Assembly (NCBI RefSeq): GCF_001442615.1
Contig: NZ_LMXN01000013.1
Span: 62,001-126,000, forward strand
DNA: 64,000 bases
Direction: 5' to 3'
Source: Algoriphagus resistens
GTDB lineage: Bacteria > Bacteroidota > Bacteroidia > Cytophagales > Cyclobacteriaceae
The position numbers and the translations under genes are program-made. The notes beneath the pieces were generated by a model. It was not told where the DNA came from, did not search any database, and was given only the letters and a program-made list of their open reading frames with translations. How positions within the stretch are numbered: the first letter of the stretch is position 1; each line of letters starts with the position of its first letter. Below are positions 57,238-64,000 of this stretch, one piece after another.

Positions 57238-59415
57238 ATGTCAAAAACCATTATCGTTTCCAATCGTCTTCCTATCAGTCTAAGACACAGAAATGGCCGA
57301 TTTGAATTCAAACCAAGTGCCGGAGGATTGGCCACAGGCCTAGGATCTATCTACAAAGAAGGAGAAAACATCTGGATAGGCTGGCCGGGAAATACCGTGG
57401 ATGATCCGGAACAGCGGGCAGAAATCATTCTCGAACTTCATGAACTTAAAATGGCTCCGGTCTTCCTTTCCAAAGAGGACGTAGAACAGTTCTACGAAGG
57501 ATTCAGTAACGAGACACTCTGGCCAGCATTCCATTATTTTACCCAGTACATGGTTTACAACCCTGAACACTGGGAAGCGTATGTGCGGGTAAATCAAAAG
57601 TTTTGCGATGCTATATTAAAAAAAGCTGGACCTGAGGACACGATCTGGATTCACGATTATCAGTTGTTGCTGCTTCCCCAAATGCTACGGGAAGTACTTC
57701 CCAATGCCACCATCGCATTTTTTCAACATATCCCATTTCCTTCCTACGAGATCCTGCGGATGATCCCTTGGAGAAAAGAACTCCTTTCAGGTGTATGCGG
57801 GGCAGATTTAATCGGTTTTCACACCTATGACGACATGCGTCACTTTCTAAGTGCTGTGGGGAGAATCACTGGACTATCTAACGAAAGTGGGTACATCCAA
57901 GCTGAAAATAGAATCATCAATGTCGATTCTTTCCCTATGGGAATTGATTACCACAAGTTTGCCAAACAGGCCAAAAGTAAAAGAACGCTCCGCTTTGTAG
58001 AAGAATTCGGCAAGCAGGTGGAAGATCAAAAACTACTGCTTACCATCGATAGGCTGGATTATTCGAAAGGAATCCCCCAGCGCATCCAGGCCTTCAACCA
58101 ATTGCTGGAGCAGCATCCAGAGCTTCACGGCAAAGTGTCCATGATCATGATCGTGGTCCCGAGTCGCGACAAAGTACAATCTTACAAGGAACTCAAAGAA
58201 GAAATCGACCTCTTGGTGGGACGGATCAACAGTGAATATTCCACCCTGAACTGGGTACCCGTACATTATTTCTATCGCAGCTTCCCTTTCGAGGAACTCA
58301 GCGCATTCTATAACATGTCAGATATCGCACTGGTGACTCCACTGCGCGACGGGATGAACCTGGTCTGCAAGGAATTTGTGGCAAGCAAAACCGACCAGAC
58401 CGGCGTATTGATCCTTTCGGAAATGGCGGGGGCTTCCAAAGAGCTCCAGGATGCCATCCTTGTCAATCCAAATGATAGACAGGGCGTGGTCGATGCGATC
58501 TACAATGCGCTCTCAATGCCCCAGACAGAGCAAATTGCCAGGATGAGTAGCATGCAGGAGAGTCTTAAAAAGTACGATGTTTTCCAGTGGGTTAAAGTGT
58601 TCATGGATCGCCTGGATCATGTAAAGCAAAAGCAAGAAGAACTTACATCCAAAGACGTGGATGCCAAGGTGATGAATGAGATTCAGACCAGTTTTAAAAA
58701 AGCCAAGAATGCTATTTTGTTCCTAGACTATGACGGAACATTGACTGGTTTTCATTCAGACCCGCAAAAAGCATTGCCTGATACGGAATTGAAGGAGATC
58801 ATCTCAGATCTAAGCCCCAAAGCTCAGGTTGTGATCATCTCAGGAAGAGACAAGGATACCCTGGGCAAATGGTTTGAAGGACAGGATATAGACATGATCG
58901 CCGAGCATGGGGTGTGGGTGAAAAGGAAAGAGGACAAGAAGACTGATTGGGAACTCTATGCAGAAGTAGAAGACTCATGGAAGGATGACATCCGAAAAGT
59001 GATGGAATATTACGTCCTGCGAACTCCCGGGGCATTTATCGAAGAGAAGCATCATTCCCTGGTTTGGCATTACAGAAAAGTGGAAAGCGGGCTGGGAGAT
59101 CTTAGAATGCGCGAGCTTTTCAGTCATTTGAAATACATGGCAAGAGGTTATAACCTACAGGTATTGGAAGGAAATATGGTATTGGAAATCAAACGTCCGG
59201 ATATCAACAAGGGCCGTGCGGCCACAGCGATGATGAAGGGAATAGAATATGATTTTGTACTTGCCATCGGTGACGACTGGACAGATGAAGACACCTTCAA
59301 GGCAATGCCGAAAAATGCTTATTCCATCCGCGTTGGTTACGCGTACACACAAGCAAATTACAACATCAAATCATTCAGGCAGGTAAGGCAACTGCTTCAG
59401 AAATTGACTTCTTAA
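57238..59415 (+). CDS. Bifunctional trehalose-6-phosphate synthase/phosphatase (OtsA-OtsB fusion)
   Basis: One protein makes trehalose from UDP-glucose and glucose 6-phosphate. I chose the ATG at 57238 (MSKTIIVSNRLPISLRHRNG, 725 residues). The GT20 synthase domain covers about 1-470, with the N-terminal SNRLP loop, FFQHIPFPSYEI, RLDYSKG at 272-278 and DGMNLVCKEF near 371. The HAD phosphatase domain covers about 485-725, with FLDYDGTLTGF (Asp497 and Asp499 catalytic) and GDDWTDEDTF near the end. Trehalose is a stress and osmotic protectant. No clear sigma consensus was found in the 135 bases upstream. Confidence 0.95.
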   Translation: MSKTIIVSNRLPISLRHRNGRFEFKPSAGGLATGLGSIYKEGENIWIGWPGNTVDDPEQRAEIILELHELKMAPVFLSKEDVEQFYEGFSNETLWPAFHYFTQYMVYNPEHWEAYVRVNQKFCDAILKKAGPEDTIWIHDYQLLLLPQMLREVLPNATIAFFQHIPFPSYEILRMIPWRKELLSGVCGADLIGFHTYDDMRHFLSAVGRITGLSNESGYIQAENRIINVDSFPMGIDYHKFAKQAKSKRTLRFVEEFGKQVEDQKLLLTIDRLDYSKGIPQRIQAFNQLLEQHPELHGKVSMIMIVVPSRDKVQSYKELKEEIDLLVGRINSEYSTLNWVPVHYFYRSFPFEELSAFYNMSDIALVTPLRDGMNLVCKEFVASKTDQTGVLILSEMAGASKELQDAILVNPNDRQGVVDAIYNALSMPQTEQIARMSSMQESLKKYDVFQWVKVFMDRLDHVKQKQEELTSKDVDAKVMNEIQTSFKKAKNAILFLDYDGTLTGFHSDPQKALPDTELKEIISDLSPKAQVVIISGRDKDTLGKWFEGQDIDMIAEHGVWVKRKEDKKTDWELYAEVEDSWKDDIRKVMEYYVLRTPGAFIEEKHHSLVWHYRKVESGLGDLRMRELFSHLKYMARGYNLQVLEGNMVLEIKRPDINKGRAATAMMKGIEYDFVLAIGDDWTDEDTFKAMPKNAYSIRVGYAYTQANYNIKSFRQVRQLLQKLTS

Positions 59416-59431
59416 TTGGGTTAAAAATTTA

Positions 59432-59463
59432 ATGTAAGGGCGAAAGATTTTTCGCCCTTACAT
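59432..59463. terminator. Long perfect hairpin between converging otsAB and amidase genes
   Basis: A 14-pair perfect inverted repeat (ATGTAAGGGCGAAA and TTTCGCCCTTACAT) with a 4-base loop lies between the stop codons of the two converging genes. There is no T run outside the stem on either side, so it may end both transcripts by itself, protect their 3' ends, or be a small repeat element. Confidence 0.6.
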
Positions 59464-59487
59464 CATTGTACCCACTGCAGTTATCAC

Positions 59488-60378
59488 CTACAAATACTTC
59501 TTATACAGATTTTCCAGAATTCGTTGATCAGTTTCCGTCCAGCCCGATTCTATATCACGCTGCACAAAATGAAGTTTAAACGAGCGCATCGCTGCTTTAG
59601 GATCACTAACATCATATCCAATAATCCTCAACGCAAGCATTGGATCTATCCTTTCTTCGGGTATTGTATCAGTATTTTCAATAGCTATCGACGAACTATC
59701 CTGAAATGTAAGCACTGGAAAAACCACCTCTTCCTCATACCACAATCCATAGCCTTCTTCCGCCAGTTTTTTCCAGGGGAAATAAATACTAGGGTCGACT
59801 TTCCGGGAGGGAGCAATATCAGAATGACCAATGAAATTTGCGGTAGGAATTCCGTATTTCCATTTCAACCGCTTCAGCAACACCAAAAGACTTTCTATTT
59901 GAGCTGTTGTAAATGGCTCACTGCCGTTATTATCCAATTCAACACCAATGGAAGCAGAATTCAAATCCGTGTCATTTCCCCACCTACCTTTTCCTGCATG
60001 CCATGAACGCAGGTAATCATTGAGCATCTGCACGATTTCGCCATCTCTACCTACTACATAATGCGAGCTCACCTGGGTCCTGGGCAAGGTAAAGGTGCTA
60101 ATTGTCTGCGCAAGCGAATCCTGGGCAGTATGATGGATGATGACATAGTTTGGCTTCCTGATGCTAAAATTAGTGGTGCCCACCCACTCATCGGTAATGC
60201 TCAGTGTGTCATAGTCAAGTTCAGCTTTGGTTTTAGGGATTTCCTGAATAATTGCGGCGGCTTCTTTTACTGTTTTTTTATGTGCTTTATTATTTTCTCT
60301 GTAAATATTCTGCGAGCAAGCAAAAGCTAACAAAGTAAAAATCAATAAAATAGCAACAGAGATTCTATTGGAACTCAT
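59488..60378 (-). CDS. N-acetylmuramoyl-L-alanine amidase (Amidase_2/PGRP type) lipoprotein
   Basis: The 296-residue enzyme cleaves the bond between MurNAc and L-Ala in peptidoglycan. A lipobox AFAC (Cys21) predicts a lipoprotein. The Amidase_2 domain spans about 70-210: VIIHHTA (zinc His82/His83), SSHYVVGRDGEIVQML, WHAGKGRW, IGVELDNNG and FIGHSDIAPSRKVDP (His185 and Asp195 as further zinc ligands). The C-terminal 90 residues are a poorly conserved tail. It is likely used in wall recycling or remodelling rather than as a toxin. A gap of 242 bases separates it from the GH15 gene. Confidence 0.92.
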   Translation of the reverse strand: MSSNRISVAILLIFTLLAFACSQNIYRENNKAHKKTVKEAAAIIQEIPKTKAELDYDTLSITDEWVGTTNFSIRKPNYVIIHHTAQDSLAQTISTFTLPRTQVSSHYVVGRDGEIVQMLNDYLRSWHAGKGRWGNDTDLNSASIGVELDNNGSEPFTTAQIESLLVLLKRLKWKYGIPTANFIGHSDIAPSRKVDPSIYFPWKKLAEEGYGLWYEEEVVFPVLTFQDSSSIAIENTDTIPEERIDPMLALRIIGYDVSDPKAAMRSFKLHFVQRDIESGWTETDQRILENLYKKYL

Positions 60379-60470
60379 GGGAAGAAATAGTTAATCAGAA
60401 GCTGAAGCTACAAGTATTGTACTAAACCTGAAAACCAGCTGTAGAAAATCAGGTAATTGAACAAGATCCC

Positions 60471-60504
60471 AAAAAAACAAGTCCTGCTTCAGCAGAAGCA
60501 GGAC
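60471..60504 (-). terminator. Terminator after the GH15 gene
   Basis: On the minus strand a perfect 10-pair stem GTCCTGCTTC / GAAGCAGGAC with a TGCT loop is followed by TTG and seven T's (60477-60471). It lies about 115 bases past the GH15 stop. AGCAGGACAA is repeated a few bases away (60498 and 60513 regions). Confidence 0.82.
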
Positions 60505-60549
60505 AACCCAAAAGCAGGACAATACTTTAGTTTGCTATTCTCAGTAAAT

Positions 60550-60616
60550 CATTTGCGGCAATCAGCGCTTTTCATCCGCGTTATTCTGTGGGAAATTTAA
60601 ACTTCATCTGCGGGAT
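60550..60616 (-). repeat. Candidate dispersed intergenic repeat
   Basis: On the minus strand this reads as a string of alternating GCGGAT / GCTGATT / CCGCAAAT / CCGCAGAT words. I recognise the style from a widespread Bacteroidota intergenic repeat built from phrases such as CCGCAGATTTCGCGGATT. Only one copy is in the window, so repetition is inferred. Confidence 0.45.
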
Positions 60617-60620
60617 TGAC

Positions 60621-62402
60621 TTACAAGAAATTAGGCCTATCAAGCTTCTTCCCGATACGGAAAGCTGCATTCATTAGGCCGACATGGGAGTATGCCTGCG
60701 GAAAATTCCCCCACTGGCTACCGGTTTTCTGATCTACATCTTCTGAGAAAAGCTGAAGGTGATTACAATATTTCACCAAAGTTTCAAAACCGTCTATCGC
60801 CTCATTCAATCTCCCGACACAGGCCAAAGCCTCTATATACCAGAATGCACAGATCAAGAAAGTCGTCTCAGGCACCCCGAAATCATCCATGTGCTTGTAC
60901 CTGTAGAACAGGAAGTCTTTGGCCAACAGCTCTTCCTCCAAAGCTTTGAGATGATCATTTGCCCGCTCCAGATTATCTCCAAAATACCCCATTGTGATCA
61001 GTTGGAGCGTGGAAGCATCCATGTAGCTGGATCCTATTGCCTGTGCGTAAGCCTTTCGGTCCGGGAGAAAACACTCCTCAATCTTTGCCGCTGCCATATC
61101 CCTCAGCACCACTGCCTTTTGATATAAGCTATCATCCTTTAACCGGACACCGATTTTTGCGGCAGCACATGCTCCGGCCCAATGAAACAAGAACGTATAG
61201 CAATGCTCCTGAGCTAGGTTTCTAAACTCCCAAAGCCCTGCATCTTTCTCATTCATAGTAGCTTCAATCTTATTCAACAGATTTATGATCATCGGCTTGG
61301 AACTGCTTCTCTCCTCTTCGGTAAAACGCTGATCCGAATAAAGGGGCAATAAAGACACCAGCACCTGACCGTATAGGTCGTTCTGAATGTGCGTGTAAGC
61401 CTGATTCCCAAAGCGGACTGGTTTATTATCCAAATACCCGGCAAGGTCAGAGATTTCTTCTGTCAAAAGTGAATTACCTGTGATGGAGTAAAGTGGCTGG
61501 TAGCGTCCATCTGAGCCGGTTTTCAGATTATGTATAAACTCAAAATACTTTTCCAGCTCTTCAAAGTGTCCCAAACTGTTGAAACACGTGAGGGTATAAT
61601 AAGTATCCCGTATCCAGCAGTAGCGATAATCCCAATTTCTTGTGGACCCAGGGGATTCGGGAAGACTCGTGGTTGATGCGGCAATGATTGCTCCGGTGTC
61701 TTCGTACTGGTGTATCTTAAGGATCAATGCCGAGCGGAGCACCAGTTTTTGGTGAAAATTATAAATACTTGTGGACTTTATCCATTCGTGCCAGTAAGCG
61801 GTGGTCGCATGAAGAAAACGCTCAGAAGTAGTTTCAATAGGAGCTTCCAGAGGCCTTCCAAAGGTCAACACCAAGTACACAGGCTTGGTCAATAGAAATG
61901 CTTTTTCATCAATCACATAGCTCAGGGGGGCATTGGTTGAGAGTCGTAGTTCCTGATCTATTCCTGCAAAACTAATATGATTGGATCCCATACTAGCCCT
62001 CAACGCCCTCGACCCTCGATCCGCCCGGGGTTTACAGGTGATTTTAATTGTAGGAGACCCGGATACTGCTTCGATCTTACGGATCAACATCAGTGGTTTG
62101 TAGTAGCGGTCAAAGTTTTTAAATCGTGGGGCAAAGTCAGTGACCGAATAACAGTCTCCGCCGGATTTGACAGTAGTCTTTAAAATATTGGTGTTTTCGA
62201 GATAGACTTGGGATGACTTAAAATCCCCAGATTCAGGATATACGGTAAACTCTCCGCCTTTTTCCCGGTCCAGCATTCCCCCAAAAATAAAATCAGAATC
62301 AAATCTAGGCAGACACATCCAGCTGATATTGGTATCGAGTTCCACATGGGCGATATAGGCACAATTACCGATCACCCCACTTCCGTAGGTATGTTTTTTC
62401 AT
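60621..62402 (-). CDS. Glycoside hydrolase family 15 protein (glucoamylase/trehalase type)
   Basis: The 593-residue cytoplasmic product (no signal peptide) has the N-terminal beta-sandwich (GNCAYIAHVELDTNISWMCL) and the (alpha/alpha)6 catalytic domain with the signature RNWDYRYCWIRD at 255-266 and FGVPETTFLICAFWYIEALA near the C terminus, including the second catalytic Glu region. GH15 includes glucoamylases, dextran-type glucosidases and, in some bacteria, trehalases. Closeness to the OtsAB fusion makes a role in trehalose or alpha-glucan turnover likely, but the substrate is not decided by the sequence. The ATG is at 62402. Confidence 0.92.
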   Translation of the reverse strand: MKKHTYGSGVIGNCAYIAHVELDTNISWMCLPRFDSDFIFGGMLDREKGGEFTVYPESGDFKSSQVYLENTNILKTTVKSGGDCYSVTDFAPRFKNFDRYYKPLMLIRKIEAVSGSPTIKITCKPRADRGSRALRASMGSNHISFAGIDQELRLSTNAPLSYVIDEKAFLLTKPVYLVLTFGRPLEAPIETTSERFLHATTAYWHEWIKSTSIYNFHQKLVLRSALILKIHQYEDTGAIIAASTTSLPESPGSTRNWDYRYCWIRDTYYTLTCFNSLGHFEELEKYFEFIHNLKTGSDGRYQPLYSITGNSLLTEEISDLAGYLDNKPVRFGNQAYTHIQNDLYGQVLVSLLPLYSDQRFTEEERSSSKPMIINLLNKIEATMNEKDAGLWEFRNLAQEHCYTFLFHWAGACAAAKIGVRLKDDSLYQKAVVLRDMAAAKIEECFLPDRKAYAQAIGSSYMDASTLQLITMGYFGDNLERANDHLKALEEELLAKDFLFYRYKHMDDFGVPETTFLICAFWYIEALACVGRLNEAIDGFETLVKYCNHLQLFSEDVDQKTGSQWGNFPQAYSHVGLMNAAFRIGKKLDRPNFL

Positions 62403-62548
62403 GTATTTATAATTTGTCTTTTAAAGGCCATATGGAATCACCCATGAGAGATAATCATCCCCGTGTGTGACGCTTGGGTCATACTTGCTTTCATTAAAGT
62501 CAGGTTTGAAATTGAAAAGTCAGGCTAGTGGGTCTAAAGCAAGAAAGC

Positions 62549-62581
62549 AAAAAAGGGAGCAGAATGCAAAAATCCTGTCCC
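62549..62581 (-). terminator. Terminator after the propeller lipoprotein gene
   Basis: On the minus strand GGGACAG and CTG-C-TCCC pair with one bulged base, followed by six T's (62554-62549). It lies 23 bases past the stop of the gene at 62604 and separates it from the GH15 gene. Confidence 0.75.
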
Positions 62582-62603
62582 CTAATGAAATTTTGAAAAG
62601 AAG

Positions 62604-63686
62604 TTAATAATCAAACCGCACCAGATTCGGCTCACGATCTACCGTGACTCCATAAATAGCTCTGTTTTTTTCATCCACTGCAAAGCCCCCTAATGGAAAG
62701 TCTAGCTGGTAGTGATTCAGAATATTCCCTTTGTAATCAAACTCAAATATTCTGTTCAACTTATCCGGATCACTAAGTTCCAGATAAGATTTACCATTGA
62801 AAAGAACAAAAAACGACTTATTACCGGGATAAACATCCATATACCTTGTAGTATGATTCCTTCCAAAATCCGCCATCTGATACCCTATGCTATAACTGAT
62901 CTTGAACTCAGGTAATTCGTGTGTTGGCCCATAGATCAATTTACTCGACCTATTCTCCAAATCAATAATTTCTATATAATCGGCTATTCTGCCAGCATTG
63001 ACAAAGTACTTTTTGCTCGGGTCACCTTTGATGGTTCCCTGAAAAACAGTGCTCACCAGATTGGCATCCAGGTCTTCCTCCTTATAGTTATTAGGCAATT
63101 CCCTACCCTTGATCATATCCCGCCAATTCCCAAAAGTGGCCAGTGTATCCCCCGAAGTCGTCAAATGAAGATATTTAGTCCAGCCATCGACTAAGGTAGT
63201 TAGCAAGGTTTGGTTTTTTGACCAAGTTGCCCGGGTAATAAAGAATTCTGTCGCAGGAGACCTAAACTCCTCTTCAGCAAGCTTGCTAGTGTCGGACAAA
63301 CTATACTTTGAGAATTTCCGGACTTCTGGATCATAAGCCCAGACTTTATTCTTTTCCCCCGTATCCTCTATTTGGCTGATGACAGTAATTTCTCCTGGCC
63401 CCAAGCCATGCACCCCTTTAGATCTAAGGTAATTACCTGACTCCAAATCAATCACATGAAACTTGTCGTCATATTTATTTTTACGCTCAAGGATCACTGC
63501 AAGCCCATCCTTTATCATTAATCCTCTAGGATTGAGAATTTCAGGGATGTTATATTTCGCTCCTATTAATTCAACAGGAGAAGGCAAGTCCTCTTCAGTG
63601 AAGTAGACACTTCCATCTGAAATTTTTGGCTGACAGGCGCAAAAAAGTAAACTAGCACCAAAGACATATAGTGTTCTAATTAGCAT
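62604..63686 (-). CDS. BF3164-type six-bladed beta-propeller lipoprotein
   Basis: The 360-residue protein has a lipobox FCAC (Cys18) and a mature part that reads as a TolB-like six-bladed propeller: LNPRGLMIKDGLAVILERKN, FHVIDLESGNYLRSKGVHGL, GPGEITVISQI and NRIFEFDYKGNILNHYQLDF. This matches the BF3164 lipoprotein family of Bacteroidota, which has no known activity. Such genes are often single. No sigma consensus was found in the 140 bases upstream. Confidence 0.82.
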   Translation of the reverse strand: MLIRTLYVFGASLLFCACQPKISDGSVYFTEEDLPSPVELIGAKYNIPEILNPRGLMIKDGLAVILERKNKYDDKFHVIDLESGNYLRSKGVHGLGPGEITVISQIEDTGEKNKVWAYDPEVRKFSKYSLSDTSKLAEEEFRSPATEFFITRATWSKNQTLLTTLVDGWTKYLHLTTSGDTLATFGNWRDMIKGRELPNNYKEEDLDANLVSTVFQGTIKGDPSKKYFVNAGRIADYIEIIDLENRSSKLIYGPTHELPEFKISYSIGYQMADFGRNHTTRYMDVYPGNKSFFVLFNGKSYLELSDPDKLNRIFEFDYKGNILNHYQLDFPLGGFAVDEKNRAIYGVTVDREPNLVRFDY

Positions 63687-63826
63687 GGCTGATTTGGTAA
63701 CACCTCAAAAAAGGAAAAACAAATTGCTTCCTTATAATAATAGGACAATTGTTTTATAATCGCAAATCTTAGTTAGTAAAATCCAGGGCTGAAATGAAGT
63801 TTGCTTTTAGTCAAACGCTTGTAATT

Positions 63827-64000
63827 CTACAAATACAACTTCTTATCCCGGATATAATCCGCCACTCCTTCAGGAAGTAGATACCTGACGGATTTCCCCT
63901 CGATAATTGATTTTCGGATAAACGTAGCGGAGATATCCAATAGCGGCGCATCGATCAGCTTGATATTCGGATGCTCAAAGGTCTTTGCCTCGCCCGGACG
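63827..64000 (-). CDS. nadD: Nicotinate-nucleotide adenylyltransferase, C-terminal part (cut by window edge)
   Basis: NadD adenylates nicotinate mononucleotide in NAD synthesis. I translated 57 residues in the frame ending at the stop 63827-63829: HPNIKLIDAPLLDISATFIR, then KSIIEGKSVRYLLPEGVADY and IRDKKLYL. The ISATFIR (ISSTxIR) motif and the VxxYI C terminus are NadD hallmarks. The N-terminal nucleotide-binding part is beyond the window. Confidence 0.92.
   Translation of the reverse strand, partial: RPGEAKTFEHPNIKLIDAPLLDISATFIRKSIIEGKSVRYLLPEGVADYIRDKKLYL

Noticed and set aside
59488..60378. The amidase as an antibacterial effector with an immunity gene
   Set aside because: It is a lipoprotein in a housekeeping setting with no small immunity-like neighbour or secretion gene.
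1..64000. CRISPR arrays, transposases, integrases, prophage genes, rRNA
   Set aside because: No regular repeat-spacer pattern, no DDE or tyrosine-recombinase protein, no phage structural protein and no rRNA sequence was found on either strand.

Overview
The window comes from a member of the Bacteroidota, most likely a Cytophagales/Cyclobacteriaceae-type (Algoriphagus-like) marine or aquatic bacterium. The lineage call is inference. It rests on a SusC/SusD pair, DUF5686, BF3164-type and ASPIC/UnbV lipoproteins, an L17 with an acidic C-terminal tail, almost no Shine-Dalgarno sequences, and promoters of the Bacteroidota primary sigma type (TTTG, 19 bases, TAnnTTTG).

Region 1 (1-32206, all minus strand) is one very large information-processing locus. 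In transcription order it runs: tRNA-Tyr, tRNA-Gly, tRNA-Thr, tuf; tRNA-Trp, secE, nusG, rplK, rplA, rplJ, rplL, rpoB, rpoC; a DUF3467 gene; rpsL, rpsG, fusA, rpsJ; rplC-rplD-rplW-rplB-rpsS-rplV-rpsC-rplP-rpmC-rpsQ-rplN-rplX-rplE-rpsN-rpsH-rplF-rplR-rpsE-rpmD-rplO-secY-map-infA-rpmJ-rpsM-rpsK-rpsD-rpoA-rplQ; and finally carA (partial at the window edge). Promoters and hairpin terminators divide it into segments: promoters before tRNA-Tyr, tRNA-Trp, rpsL, rplC, rpsH and carA; terminators after tuf, rpoC, rpsJ and rplQ; weaker hairpins between rplL/rpoB and rpoB/rpoC.

Region 2 (32271-39740) holds housekeeping genes: a lipoprotein M1 aminopeptidase, a biotinyl carrier protein, pyrH-frr, and a DUF5686 outer-membrane protein. 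It is followed by a 620-base gene-free stretch containing a GC-rich island.

Region 3 (40362-57066, plus strand) is the most distinctive part. A SusC/SusD outer-membrane uptake pair is followed, after a strong terminator, by three roughly 1,100-residue paralogous lipoproteins (FG-GAP/VCBS beta-propellers plus an ASPIC/UnbV domain), a small unrecognised lipoprotein, and a vanadium-haloperoxidase-like PAP2 lipoprotein. No glycoside hydrolase, sulfatase or peptidase is present, so the imported substrate is unknown.

Region 4 (57238-64000) has a fused trehalose-6-phosphate synthase/phosphatase (plus strand), then on the minus strand an N-acetylmuramoyl-L-alanine amidase lipoprotein, a GH15 glucoamylase/trehalase-type hydrolase, a BF3164-type propeller lipoprotein and the C-terminal end of nadD. 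OtsAB and the GH15 enzyme plausibly form a trehalose synthesis/breakdown pair.

No rRNA, CRISPR array, transposase, integrase or prophage gene was seen. All names are from reading the translations, without database searches.
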